Source: Micromonospora chokoriensis (lineage in GTDB: Bacteria; Actinomycetota; Actinomycetes; Mycobacteriales; Micromonosporaceae). From it: a DNA stretch of 64,000 bases. Below the pieces are notes generated by a model. It had not been told where the DNA came from. It made no database searches and saw nothing but the letters and a program-made list of their open reading frames with translations. Of this stretch, positions 25,198-33,069 are shown one piece after another. The first letter of the stretch is position 1, and every line of letters starts with the position of its first letter. Location of the stretch: the NCBI RefSeq assembly GCF_900091505.1, contig NZ_LT607409.1, positions 5,890,001 through 5,954,000 of the forward strand, written 5' to 3'. A program made the position numbers and the translations under genes.

Positions 25198-25272
25198 GTC
25201 GATCATGGAGTTGTGGTGCCCGTTCACACCCCGGGCAGGTGTTTTGTCACCCACCACAACTCCATGATCGAC
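25198..25272. repeat. Palindromic repeat element, copy 1 (core GATCATGGAGTTGTGG)
   Basis: Perfect 21-base arms at 25198-25218 and 25252-25272 around a 33-base loop; the arm reads GTCGATCATGGAGTTGTGG plus TG. It lies in the 121-base gap between the convergent mannosyltransferase and CrtI-like genes. A second copy lies at 40952-41031. It may be a bidirectional terminator, but identical arms in distant places suggest a dispersed palindromic element. Confidence 0.85.
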
Positions 25273-25291
25273 GGCAACTGGGCGTGAGTGG

Positions 25292-26899
25292 TTAGTCGGG
25301 GTAAACCGCTCGGTGGGCCGTGGCGATGGCTGCGGCGTAGGCCCGGCCGGTCAGGGCACGGTCGCGGGCCAGCGCCGCGCGGGCCGCGTTCGCGCCGGGC
25401 GCGCCGTGCACCCCGCCGCCGGGGTGCGCCGACGCACTGGCCAGGAAGAGCCGGTCCACCGGGGTGTCCGCCCGGCCCAGGCCGGGGATCGGGCGCAGGA
25501 ACAGCTGTTGGTACGCGGCGGCGGTGCCACCGCCGAGGGTGCCGCCCACCAGGCTCGGGTTGCCCTTCTCCAGGTCGGCCGGGCCCGCCACGTGCCGGCC
25601 GACGACGAGCTGCCGGAAACCCGGTGCCGCCGCCTCCAACACGTCCTCCATGCGCTGCACGTGACCGGCGACGTCCTCGGCCCGCCAGTCCCGACGGAAC
25701 GGCAGGTGGGTGTACGACCAGAGCGACTCGGTGCCCGGCGGGGAGTGGCTCGGGTCGGCGACGGACATCTGCCCGAGCAGCAGGAACGGGTCCTGGGGCA
25801 GTTCGCCTCGGGCCAGCTCGCCCGCGTACCGGGTCAACCCGTTCAGGTCCGCGCCCAGGTGCACGGTGCCGGCGCCGGCCAACTCCCGGTTGCTCCAGGG
25901 CATCGGCGCGGACAGCGCCCAGTCCACCTTCAGCGTGGAACCGTCCCAGCGGAAGTGCGCCAGGTCCTCCACCAGCCGTGACGGCAGCGCTGCCGCACCG
26001 ACCAGGTCGAGGTAGAGCGCCGGCGCCGGCACGTCGGCGAGCACGGCCCGGCGGGCCCGCCACAGCGCGCCGCCGACGGTGCGGACCCCCATGGCCCGGC
26101 CGCGCGCGGTGAGCACCCGGTCGACGTGGGCACCGTAGAGGATCACCCCGCCGCGCTCCTGCAACCGCGTTACCAGCGCGTTGGTGATCTGCTGCGCGCC
26201 GCCTTCGGGCACCGGCCAACCGATCTGCTGGCCGAGCATGGCCAGCAACCAGCCGTACACCCCGGAGCCGGCCTCCTCCGGGGACAGGTCGGTGTGCAGG
26301 GCGCAGCCGGCCAGCAGGGCCGGCCCGCCGGCACCGTCGAAGAGTTCGTCGCCGAGCTTGCGCACCGGCACCACCAGGCGCCGGGCCAGTCGCAGCGCGC
26401 CGGCGACGCGCAGCCGACGCAGCAGACCCAACCCGCCCCGGACCGGCGGGAACGGCGAGGTGATCGCGTCCAGCATCGGCTCGGCCACGTCGAGCCAGTC
26501 GGTGTACGCGTTGAGCCAGCGCTTGCCGTCACCGGGGGCGAACTGCTCCAGCGAGGCCGCCGTGACGTCCAGGTCCCGGTTGATCACCGCGGCCCGTCCG
26601 TCCGGCAGCAGGTGCGCCAACACGTCCGGGGCGTGCCGCCAGGACAGCCCGTGCCGACCCAGGTCAAGGCCGGCCAGCACCGGTGACGCGTACCCCAGGG
26701 GGTAGAACGAGCTGTAGAGGTCGCTCAGGTAGCCGGGCGCGGTGACCTCGGCGGAGCGGACCGCGCCACCGGGCGCGGAGGTGGCCTCCAGCACCACGAC
26801 CTCCCAACCGGCGTCGGCCAGCAGGTTGGCCGCCACCAGGCCGTTGTGGCCGGCCCCGACGACGACGGCGTCCGCGCTCTGTGCGGCGGTGGTGGTCAT
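25292..26899 (-). CDS. CrtI-like FAD-dependent oxidoreductase (phytoene desaturase family)
   Basis: 535 residues from ATG 26899. N-terminal dinucleotide loop VVVGAGHNGLVAANLLADAGWEVVVLEA (12-39, GxGxNG form) is the mark of the phytoene-dehydrogenase/NAD(P)-FAD group. The C-terminus (LASASAHPGGGVHGAPGANAA) has the second FAD-binding element. No carotenoid genes are nearby, so it is likely one of the many actinobacterial CrtI-like proteins with unknown substrate. Divergent from aldehyde dehydrogenase with 72 bases between. Confidence 0.87.
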   Translation of the reverse strand: MTTTAAQSADAVVVGAGHNGLVAANLLADAGWEVVVLEATSAPGGAVRSAEVTAPGYLSDLYSSFYPLGYASPVLAGLDLGRHGLSWRHAPDVLAHLLPDGRAAVINRDLDVTAASLEQFAPGDGKRWLNAYTDWLDVAEPMLDAITSPFPPVRGGLGLLRRLRVAGALRLARRLVVPVRKLGDELFDGAGGPALLAGCALHTDLSPEEAGSGVYGWLLAMLGQQIGWPVPEGGAQQITNALVTRLQERGGVILYGAHVDRVLTARGRAMGVRTVGGALWRARRAVLADVPAPALYLDLVGAAALPSRLVEDLAHFRWDGSTLKVDWALSAPMPWSNRELAGAGTVHLGADLNGLTRYAGELARGELPQDPFLLLGQMSVADPSHSPPGTESLWSYTHLPFRRDWRAEDVAGHVQRMEDVLEAAAPGFRQLVVGRHVAGPADLEKGNPSLVGGTLGGGTAAAYQQLFLRPIPGLGRADTPVDRLFLASASAHPGGGVHGAPGANAARAALARDRALTGRAYAAAIATAHRAVYPD

Positions 26900-26971
26900 C
26901 CGATCCGCCTACCCGGCGTGCAACCGGGCGAAACGCGTTTGTCTCGGCGAGGCCGGGGCATCCAGCGCCGC

Positions 26972-28405
26972 ATGTACACGGTTGCGCAGCTGGTGGGCGG
27001 GGTGTGGGGCGCGGGCGGCGACGGCGGTGAACTGGTGGTGTGTGATCCGGCGGACGGCACGCCGGTCAGCACGGTGCCGGTGGCCACCGCCGACGAGGTC
27101 GGCAAGGCGGCCCAGGCGGCACGGAACGCGACGGCGCAGTGGGCGGCGACCGCGCCGGCCGAACGGGCGGCGGCGCTGCACCGGGCCGCGGACGCGGTGG
27201 CGGCGGCCACCGAGGAGCTGGCTGAGGCGGTCACGGCGGAGATGGGCAAGCCGTTGGCGGACGCCCGCGGTGGCGTCGAGGCGGGCATCGGCACCCTGCG
27301 ACAGTACGCGGAGCTCGCCCCGCTGCGGGGCGGGCGGACCCTCAACGGTGGAGCCGACGCGCTGGACTTCCTCACCCCGCAGCCGCGCGGGGTGGTCGCC
27401 GCGATCACCCCGTGGAACGACCCGGTGGCGGTCTCCTGCGGCCTGCTCGGCGCGGCCCTGGTGACCGGCAACGTGGTGCTCTACAAGCCGAGCGAACGGA
27501 CACCGGCGACGGGTTGGCTGCTGGCCCGGGCGCTGGACGGGGCACTGCCGGCCGGTGTCCTGTCCCTGCTCACCGGCGGCCCGGAGGTCGGTGCGGCGCT
27601 GGCCGCGCAGGACGTCGACGTGGTGGCGCACGTGGGGTCGACAGCGACCGGTCGGGCGATCGCCGCCGCCGCGGCCCGTACCGGCGCGAAGGTGCTCCTG
27701 GAGAACGGGGGCAGTGATCCGTTGATCGTCGACGCGGGCGTCGACCCGGAGTGGGCGGCCGGTCAGGCCGCGCTTGGCGCGTTCGCCAACGCCGGGCAGA
27801 TCTGTGTGGCGGTGGAACGGATCTACGTGCACCGGGAGGTGGCCGGGGACTTCGTGGCCGCCCTGACCCGGCACGCCGAGGCGCTGCGGGTCGGGCCGGG
27901 CCGGGACCCGGGCACCGAGCTGGGTCCGCTGGTCGACCGGCGGCACCGCGACCACGTGCACGGGCAGGTGACGGCGGCGGTGGCGGCCGGCGCACGGGTG
28001 CGGGCCGGAGGCGACGTGCCGGACGGGCCGGGGGCGTTCTACCCGGCCACCGTGGTCACGGACTGCCGGCACGACATGCCGCTGGTGCGGGAGGAGACGT
28101 TCGGACCGGTCGCGCCCGTGGTGGTCGTCGACTCGTTCGACGAGGCGCTGCGCTGCGCCGCGGACTCCCCGTACGGGCTGGCCGCCACCGTGTTGACCAC
28201 GTCGATGAGCCACGCGCAGCAGGCCTGGCGGGAGCTGCCCGTGGGCACCGTGAAGGTCAACGCGGTGTTCGGGGGAGCTCCGGGTGGCGCCGCGCACCCG
28301 CGTCGCGCCAGCGGGCAGGGCTTCGGGTACGGCCCGGAACTGCTGGACGAGTTCACCGCCACCAAGGCGGTGCACATCGAGGCGCCGGGCGGAGGCGTTT
28401 GGTGA
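26972..28405 (+). CDS. NAD(P)-dependent aldehyde dehydrogenase
   Basis: 477 residues from ATG 26972; a longer upstream reading is not needed. Clear ALDH superfamily: GVVAAITPWNDPV near 133-145, KPSERTP, VGSTATGRAI near 219-228, the catalytic Glu in LLENGG (usually LELGG, so slightly unusual) and the nucleophilic Cys in NAGQICVAVERIY near 278. Oxidises an aldehyde to the acid. C-terminus HPRRASGQGFGYGPELLDEFT fits succinic-semialdehyde/betaine-like members. Divergent from the CrtI-like gene; the pair may share a promoter region. Confidence 0.88.
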   Translation: MYTVAQLVGGVWGAGGDGGELVVCDPADGTPVSTVPVATADEVGKAAQAARNATAQWAATAPAERAAALHRAADAVAAATEELAEAVTAEMGKPLADARGGVEAGIGTLRQYAELAPLRGGRTLNGGADALDFLTPQPRGVVAAITPWNDPVAVSCGLLGAALVTGNVVLYKPSERTPATGWLLARALDGALPAGVLSLLTGGPEVGAALAAQDVDVVAHVGSTATGRAIAAAAARTGAKVLLENGGSDPLIVDAGVDPEWAAGQAALGAFANAGQICVAVERIYVHREVAGDFVAALTRHAEALRVGPGRDPGTELGPLVDRRHRDHVHGQVTAAVAAGARVRAGGDVPDGPGAFYPATVVTDCRHDMPLVREETFGPVAPVVVVDSFDEALRCAADSPYGLAATVLTTSMSHAQQAWRELPVGTVKVNAVFGGAPGGAAHPRRASGQGFGYGPELLDEFTATKAVHIEAPGGGVW

Positions 28406-28410
28406 ACGGT

Positions 28411-28443
28411 ACGGGCGGACGCAGGGGTGGTGCGTCCGCCCGT
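28411..28443. terminator. Strong hairpin between convergent genes
   Basis: ACGGGCGGACGCA at 28411-28423 and its exact complement at 28431-28443, loop of seven bases. It lies six bases after the aldehyde dehydrogenase stop and 17 before the stop of the ChaB-like gene on the other strand, so it likely ends both. Confidence 0.75.
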
Positions 28444-28459
28444 CCCGTCGTCTGTCAGG

Positions 28460-28861
28460 TCAGTCCCCGCGAGCCTTGCGGGTGGCCCGGTCGTTGGCCT
28501 TCTGGATGGCCTTGACCAGGTCCGGCTTGTTCATGCTGGACCGTCCGGGGACGTCCAGTTCGCGGGCCACCGACATCAGGTGGTCCTTGGTCGCGTTGGC
28601 GTCCACCCCACCGGCGGTGGGTGCGCGCCGCTCCGGCCCGCCACCGGCGGCCTGCCGGTCGCTCGGACCCTTGCGGCCCTTCGGCTCCCAGTGGTCGCCC
28701 ACCTTCTCGAACTGGTGCTTCACCGCGGCGAACGCGGTCCGGTGCGACCGCTCCCCCTCGCCGTAGGTCTCGACCGCCGAGTCGTGGGTCTTCTCCCAGG
28801 TGCGCTGCGCCTTGTCCGAGGAGCGTCGCAGCGTGCTGGGCAGGTCTTCGCGCCCGGGCAT
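28460..28861 (-). CDS. ChaB-like / Rho N-terminal-like stress protein
   Basis: 133 residues from ATG 28861. The N-terminal half (LPSTLRRSSDKAQRTWEKTHDSA) is the ChaB motif and the C-terminal half (TKDHLMSVARELDVPGRSSMNKPDLVKAI) is a Rho-termination-factor-like SAP/LEM-type helix pair. Such two-part proteins are common in actinobacteria and thought to be stress related; no reaction is known. Upstream on its strand, GTTT and GGGAAC separated by 15 bases resemble a SigB promoter with one change. Confidence 0.82.
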   Translation of the reverse strand: MPGREDLPSTLRRSSDKAQRTWEKTHDSAVETYGEGERSHRTAFAAVKHQFEKVGDHWEPKGRKGPSDRQAAGGGPERRAPTAGGVDANATKDHLMSVARELDVPGRSSMNKPDLVKAIQKANDRATRKARGD

Positions 28862-28896
28862 CTCGTCCTCCTCCGCGTCGTTCGGATCCCCCTCAC

Positions 28897-28921
28897 GTTC
28901 CCCCGGGGTCGCGGCCTAAAC
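28897..28921 (-). promoter_or_regulatory. Possible weak SigB-like promoter of the ChaB-like gene
   Basis: Read on the minus strand: GTTT (28918-28921), 15-base spacer, GGGAAC (28897-28902). One base differs from GGGTA. It is 36 bases upstream of ATG 28861. The region is also the first copy of the direct duplication 28897-28967. Confidence 0.35.
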
Positions 28922-28967
28922 GGGCGGCGCGCGGTTCCCCCGGTGTCGCGGCCTGACCGGCGGCGCG
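28897..28967 (+). repeat. Imperfect direct duplication, period 37
   Basis: GTTCCCCCGGGGTCGCGGCC at 28897 recurs with few changes at 28934 (GTTCCCCCGGTGTCGCGGCC), each followed by a GGCGGCGCG. It lies between the ChaB-like and BrkB-like divergent genes and duplicates part of the putative promoter; only the first copy keeps the AAAC that reads GTTT on the minus strand. Confidence 0.6.
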
Positions 28968-28975
28968 GTGGTCGG

Positions 28976-29000
28976 GTTTGTCGATTTCCCGGTGCGGGTA
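28976..29000 (+). promoter_or_regulatory. SigB/SigF-type promoter of the BrkB-like gene
   Basis: GTTT at 28976-28979, a 16-base spacer, GGGTA(C) at 28996-29000, exactly the known SigB/F consensus. The ATG of the gene is 62 bases downstream of the -10 with a normal ribosome site. Confidence 0.65.
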
Positions 29001-29062
29001 CCGGCGGGCCAGGCCTGACCGGACGACCGGTCACCCGGTGGCCGGTACGGCAGGGAGCGGGC

Positions 29063-30049
29063 ATGACGACCTTGGAGCCCGGTACGACGCTCGACGGTGC
29101 GCGGCACCCCCGGATACCTCGCCGGATGCGGCAGTTGAGCTGGCGGACCTGGCGTGGGGTGCTGGTCCGTAGCGTGCAGAACTTCGTCAACGACAACTGC
29201 TCGGACTGGGCCGCCGCGCTGACCTACTACGGGGTCCTCGCGCTCTTTCCGTCGGCCATCGTGGTGGTGGCCCTGGTCGGCCTGGTCTCCTCCGGCGAGC
29301 AGACCGTCGACACCGTGGTCGACCTGGCCAACCAGGTCGGCGCCGGTTCGGTGCTGGCCGACAGGGAGGGCAGCGTGGTCGGGGTGATCCGGTCGGTGGT
29401 GGTCGACCAGAGCAACCCCCGGCTGCTGCTGAGTTTCGGCCTGCTGGGCGCGCTGTGGTCCGCGTCGGGTTTCATCGGCGCGTTCACCCGGGCCTCCAAC
29501 GCCGTGTACGGGGTGGACGAGGGCCGCCCGGTCTGGAAGCTGCGCCCGTTGCAGATCGGCCTGGCCGCGATCACGTTGGTGCTGCTCGCGGTGGTCGCCC
29601 TCGCGTTGATCGTCAGTGGCCCGGTCACCGACGCGGTTGGCGATCTGATCAATGCCGGCGGGCTGGCCCGCACGGTGTGGAGCGTGGCCAAGTGGCCCGT
29701 GCTCGCCATGATCATGATGGTGTTGTTGTCCCTGCTGTTCTGGATCGCGCCGAACGTGCGCCAGCCCCGGTTCCGCTGGCTCACCCCGGGCGGCGCGGTG
29801 GCCCTGGTCGCCTGGGCGGCGGTCTCCTTCGGCTTCGGCCTCTACGTGGCCAACTTCGGCTCGTACAACACCACCTACGGCAGCCTGGGCGCGGCCATCG
29901 CCTTCCTGGTCTGGCTCTACCTGAGCAACTCCGCGTTGATGCTGGGCGTGCAGATCAACGCCGAGGTGCAGCGCGGGCGACGGTTGCAGGCCGGCGACCA
30001 GGACCCGGAGGACCCGGTCCTGCCACCACGCAGGCCGGCCGACGACTGA
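29063..30049 (+). CDS. YihY/BrkB-family inner-membrane protein
   Basis: 328 residues from ATG 29063 (GGGAG upstream). The family motif VNDNCSDWAAALTYYGVLALFPSAIVVVAL (about 34-63) and LWSASGFIGAFTRASNAVYGV (about 132-152) are clear, with six hydrophobic spans ending NSALMLGVQINAEVQRG. BrkB-type proteins are membrane proteins once misnamed as RNase BN; their function is unknown, with export or envelope roles suggested. A SigB-type promoter precedes it, which suggests stress induction. Confidence 0.88.
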   Translation: MTTLEPGTTLDGARHPRIPRRMRQLSWRTWRGVLVRSVQNFVNDNCSDWAAALTYYGVLALFPSAIVVVALVGLVSSGEQTVDTVVDLANQVGAGSVLADREGSVVGVIRSVVVDQSNPRLLLSFGLLGALWSASGFIGAFTRASNAVYGVDEGRPVWKLRPLQIGLAAITLVLLAVVALALIVSGPVTDAVGDLINAGGLARTVWSVAKWPVLAMIMMVLLSLLFWIAPNVRQPRFRWLTPGGAVALVAWAAVSFGFGLYVANFGSYNTTYGSLGAAIAFLVWLYLSNSALMLGVQINAEVQRGRRLQAGDQDPEDPVLPPRRPADD

Positions 30050-30070
30050 GCCTCCGTTTCCGGCCCGGAT

Positions 30071-30089
30071 GTCCGGCCCCCGGCCGGAC
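30071..30089. terminator. Hairpin after the BrkB-like gene
   Basis: GTCCGGCC at 30071-30078 and GGCCGGAC at 30082-30089, loop CCC. It is 21 bases after the stop and just ahead of the SigB-type promoter at 30105, so it separates two transcription units. Confidence 0.55.
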
Positions 30090-30104
30090 CGAGGGCCGGT
30101 GCCG

Positions 30105-30128
30105 GTTTAGCGGGCGGGGTGCCGGGTA
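30105..30128 (+). promoter_or_regulatory. SigB/SigF-type promoter of the DUF2795 gene
   Basis: GTTT at 30105-30108, 15-base spacer, GGGTA at 30124-30128. The ATG at 30140 is 11 bases beyond, the same distance as at 31167/31179, so the transcript should be almost leaderless. Confidence 0.65.
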
Positions 30129-30139
30129 GCGCAGAAGGC

Positions 30140-30556
30140 ATGGAGCGTGGCAACAGCAAGCACGGACCGAGGATCGACGAACAGATGAGCCAGGAGGTCA
30201 GCGGCCTCGTGCAGGGGCCGGGGACCGGCGGCTCTCGGGTCGACGAGTCGCGGGTGCCGGAACCGGCTGGCGAGGACCAGCCGGAGACGACCACCGCCCC
30301 GGCCGGCGACCTGCGCACCGGCACCCCACAGGGCATGAGTTCGGCGGACGTCGAGCAGCGCAGCCGGCTCGGTCGGTTCATCTCGATGAGCGCCCTGCCG
30401 GGCGACCGCCTGGTCCTCATCGCCAGCGCCCGCGAGAACGAGGCGCCCGACGACATCGTGGCGGCACTGGAACGACTGCCCGAGGGCACCGTCTACCAGA
30501 CCGTCTCCGAGGTGTGGGCCGCGCTCGGCAACAAGAACGAGACAACTCGCTGGTGA
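30140..30556 (+). CDS. DUF2795 domain protein
   Basis: 138 residues from ATG 30140, GAAGG just before it. The first 75 residues are polar and probably disordered; the C-terminal part (GRFISMSALPGDRLVLIASARENEAPDDIVAALERLPEGTVYQTVSEV, from about residue 80) is the DUF2795 fold, a small helix bundle of unknown function common in actinobacteria. Its immediate SigB-type promoter suggests a general-stress role. Confidence 0.8.
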   Translation: MERGNSKHGPRIDEQMSQEVSGLVQGPGTGGSRVDESRVPEPAGEDQPETTTAPAGDLRTGTPQGMSSADVEQRSRLGRFISMSALPGDRLVLIASARENEAPDDIVAALERLPEGTVYQTVSEVWAALGNKNETTRW

Positions 30557-30607
30557 CCGGGTCGCCCCCCGATCCGACGACCATTAGCGACTGAAGGAGG
30601 TTCTCTG

Positions 30608-31069
30608 ATGAGTGGCGTAACCGAACATGTCGACGTTTCCGTGCCCGTACGCACCGCGTACGACCAGTGGACGCAGTTCGAGGAGTTCCCCGAGTTCATG
30701 GAGGGTGTGCAGGAGGTCCGGCAGCTCTCCGACACGATGACCCACTGGAAGGTGGACATCGCCGGGGTGAAGCGCGAGTTCGACGCCGAGATCACCGAAC
30801 AGCTCCCGGACGAGCGCGTCGCGTGGCGCTCGACCGACGGCACGCAGCAGGCCGGCGTGGTGACCTTCCACCGGCTCGACGCGGACAAGACCCGGGTGAC
30901 CCTGCAACTCGAGTTCGAGCCGCACGGGGTGGTCGAGCAGGCCGGCGACAAGCTCGGCATCGTCGACCGACGCGCCAAGGGCGACCTGGAGCGCTTCAAG
31001 ACGTACATCGAGCGGCGCGGTCAGGAGACCGGCGCCTGGCGCGGGTCGGTGGACCGCCCGCAGCCGTGA
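30608..31069 (+). CDS. SRPBCC-family cyclase/dehydrase-like protein
   Basis: 153 residues from ATG 30608 with GAAGGAGG upstream. VTEHVDVSVPVRTAYDQWTQFEEFPEFMEGV at the start is typical of the polyketide-cyclase-like SRPBCC family seen in stress clusters of actinobacteria (cyclase/dehydrase). A helix near the C-terminus (RAKGDLERFKTYIERRG) closes the ligand pocket. Ligand unknown. Fifty-one bases after the DUF2795 gene, so probably the same transcript. Confidence 0.87.
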   Translation: MSGVTEHVDVSVPVRTAYDQWTQFEEFPEFMEGVQEVRQLSDTMTHWKVDIAGVKREFDAEITEQLPDERVAWRSTDGTQQAGVVTFHRLDADKTRVTLQLEFEPHGVVEQAGDKLGIVDRRAKGDLERFKTYIERRGQETGAWRGSVDRPQP

Positions 31070-31089
31070 CCCTGGACAGCTTCACCGAT

Positions 31090-31111
31090 GGCCGCCGGAT
31101 CTCCGGCGGCC
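31090..31111. terminator. Palindromic terminator hairpin
   Basis: GGCCGCCGGA at 31090-31099 and TCCGGCGGCC at 31102-31111 with a two-base loop. It follows the SRPBCC gene by 20 bases and precedes the next SigB-type promoter. Confidence 0.65.
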
Positions 31112-31143
31112 GTCGCCGTCTCCGAGCCCACCCACGCGACACC

Positions 31144-31167
31144 GTTTGCGATCATCGCGCCCGGGTA
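31144..31167 (+). promoter_or_regulatory. SigB/SigF-type promoter of the 86-residue gene
   Basis: GTTT at 31144-31147, 15-base spacer, GGGTA(C) at 31163-31167, and ATG at 31179. Geometry is identical to the promoter at 30105-30128. Confidence 0.65.
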
Positions 31168-31178
31168 CGGCTGAGAGC

Positions 31179-31439
31179 ATGACCGACGACAACATCAGGG
31201 TGTGGCGGGACGAGGAACGACTGCCGTTGGAGGAGCTGGAACGTGCCGTGTCCGGTTCCAGCCTCGACGGGCAGGCCGACGACGTGACAGCCAACGACGC
31301 GGGCGAAGAGGCCGCGTTCGGGCACGGACCGGCCGCGTCGGACCGCGAGGGGCAGGCCCGGGGCAACACCCGGGAGGCCACCGACCCGCAGCGCGCCTAC
31401 CGCCCGTCCACCACCGGACGGACCGGCCCGGACGTCTGA
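31179..31439 (+). CDS. Small acidic protein, unknown function
   Basis: 86 residues from ATG 31179, 11 bases after a SigB-type -10. Hydrophilic, low complexity, rich in Asp, Glu and Gly (WRDEERLPLEELERAVSG at the start); likely disordered. It overlaps the end of the MFS gene on the other strand by 43 bases. No family recognised; the strong promoter is the main support for it being real. Confidence 0.65.
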   Translation: MTDDNIRVWRDEERLPLEELERAVSGSSLDGQADDVTANDAGEEAAFGHGPAASDREGQARGNTREATDPQRAYRPSTTGRTGPDV

Positions 31440-32701
31440 TCGCCGTCGGGCTGGGCGGGCAGCACCACCGCAGCGGGCGGACCCGCGGACGGCCGACGCG
31501 CACCCCACTCGTAGAGCGCGATCAGCCCCAGCGCGAGCACCACCAGGGCCGATCCCAGCACCTCCACGGACGTGTTGCCGATCAGCACGCCCAGCGCGGC
31601 GGGGACGAGCGCCGCGCCGATGCCGGACGCGCCGATCTGCAGCCCGATGGCCCGGTCCGTGTGCGCCGGGCCGACCCGGTCGGCGGTGGTGAGGGTGAGC
31701 AGCGGGAACACCGGCGCGGCGGCGAAACCGACGACGACCAGACCCAGCACCGCCAGCGCCGCCGGCCCGGGGATCGCGATCAGCGCGGCCCCCACTGCCA
31801 TTCCGGCCAGGCTGGCCCGCAGCACCAGGCTCGAACCCAGCCGCTCGGCCACCACACCCTGCACGATCCGACCGACGAAGAGGCTGCCCCAGTACGCGGA
31901 GACACAGCCGCCGGCCACCGCGGCGCTCAGACCGCGCCCCTCGGTCAGCAGGAGGAACGCCCAGAGACCGGTGGACACCTCGATGGCCACGTACAGCGCG
32001 AAGGCGAGCGTCCCGGACCAGACCGCCGGCAGCCGCAGCGTCTCCCGGACCGGCACCCGGACGACCGCCGACGGGGCGGGCGCGGTCCCGGCGGCTTCCG
32101 TCGCGGTGGCGTCGAGCGCGGTGGCGACCGGAACTCCGCGTTGCCAGGACCGCACGGTCAGCGCGAACGCGACGGCGAGGACGAGCTGGGCGGCGGCCAC
32201 GATGCCGTACCCCCAGCGCCACGCCAACCCGGCGCTGAGCACACCGGTCATGATCAGCGGGCCGATCGCCACCCCCAGGCCGAAGAAGGCGTGCAGCCAG
32301 TTCATGTGCCGCGGCCCGAAGGCCCCGGCCGCGTACGCGTTGAGCCCGGAGTCGACAGCGCCCGACCCGAGCCCGAGCAGCAGCGCACAGCCCACCAGCA
32401 CGGCCAGCACGGGGCTCACCGAATAGCCGGTCAGCGCCAGGCTGGCCAGCAGGGTGCTCCCGGCGAGCAGGGCGCCCACGCCCACCCGGGCCAGCGTGAA
32501 CCCGGCCAGCACGCTGGAGGTGAGATAGCCGACGGTGCCGGCGGTGAGCACCCAACCGACCGCCTCGGTCGGTACGTCGAAGTCGCCCCGGATCGAGGGC
32601 CAGCCCACGCCGAGCAGGCCGTCCGGTAGACCGAGGCTGACGAACCCGAGGTAGGCCAGCAGGAGCAGCGAAGCGCGGGGGCGTGGTGACGGGGTGGACA
32701 C
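31397..32701 (-). CDS. MFS transporter (FucP/sugar-type 12 helices)
   Basis: 434 residues from GTG 32701. Twelve hydrophobic spans; the first carries LGFVSLGLPDGLLGVGWP (17-34), typical of the group that includes sugar and metabolite MFS carriers. Two halves are separated by a loop near residue 205. Substrate not clear; no metabolic gene cluster adjoins it. Convergent with the small acidic gene. Confidence 0.85.
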   Translation of the reverse strand: MSTPSPRPRASLLLLAYLGFVSLGLPDGLLGVGWPSIRGDFDVPTEAVGWVLTAGTVGYLTSSVLAGFTLARVGVGALLAGSTLLASLALTGYSVSPVLAVLVGCALLLGLGSGAVDSGLNAYAAGAFGPRHMNWLHAFFGLGVAIGPLIMTGVLSAGLAWRWGYGIVAAAQLVLAVAFALTVRSWQRGVPVATALDATATEAAGTAPAPSAVVRVPVRETLRLPAVWSGTLAFALYVAIEVSTGLWAFLLLTEGRGLSAAVAGGCVSAYWGSLFVGRIVQGVVAERLGSSLVLRASLAGMAVGAALIAIPGPAALAVLGLVVVGFAAAPVFPLLTLTTADRVGPAHTDRAIGLQIGASGIGAALVPAALGVLIGNTSVEVLGSALVVLALGLIALYEWGARRPSAGPPAAVVLPAQPDGDQTSGPVRPVVDGR

Positions 32702-32859
32702 GAGGCACCATCCTGCCGCAGGGGCACCCTAGCGCGGTCGGCGGCGGGGTGCCCGCCACGGTAAGAAGTCGTGTCCGGACGGTCGAGAAAACGGACAGCT
32801 CATCCAGAATCGGCCGATCGGGGGACGGCAATCCGGCGTGTTCGCGTAAGAATTCCGGG

Positions 32860-33069
32860 ATGCATCAAGGCTCCGGAGTCCTCTCCCCGCGTCAGCGCCG
32901 GCTCGCCTGGCTCGGTTTCCTGCTCGCCGCGCTACAGGCGCCCGTGTCCGCCTGGCTCGTCGCCGACGAGTCGTGGCTGTTCAGCCTTTGTGTCGCACTG
33001 ATGGTGGCCGTCGTGATCATCGCGGACGACGCGGCACGGCGTCGGCCGGCCGACGCGACAGGCGACTAA
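32860..33069 (+). CDS. 69-residue membrane protein
   Basis: ATG 32860 to TAA 33067-33069. Two short hydrophobic spans (RLAWLGFLLAALQAPVSAWLVA, in part LAWLGFLLAALQA, and LFSLCVALMVAVVIIA) between basic ends, so a small two-span membrane protein. No family recognised. Its upstream DNA (CAGAATCGGCCGATCGG) includes short palindromes but no clear promoter. The 3' end overlaps the next minus-strand gene by four bases. Confidence 0.6.
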   Translation: MHQGSGVLSPRQRRLAWLGFLLAALQAPVSAWLVADESWLFSLCVALMVAVVIIADDAARRRPADATGD

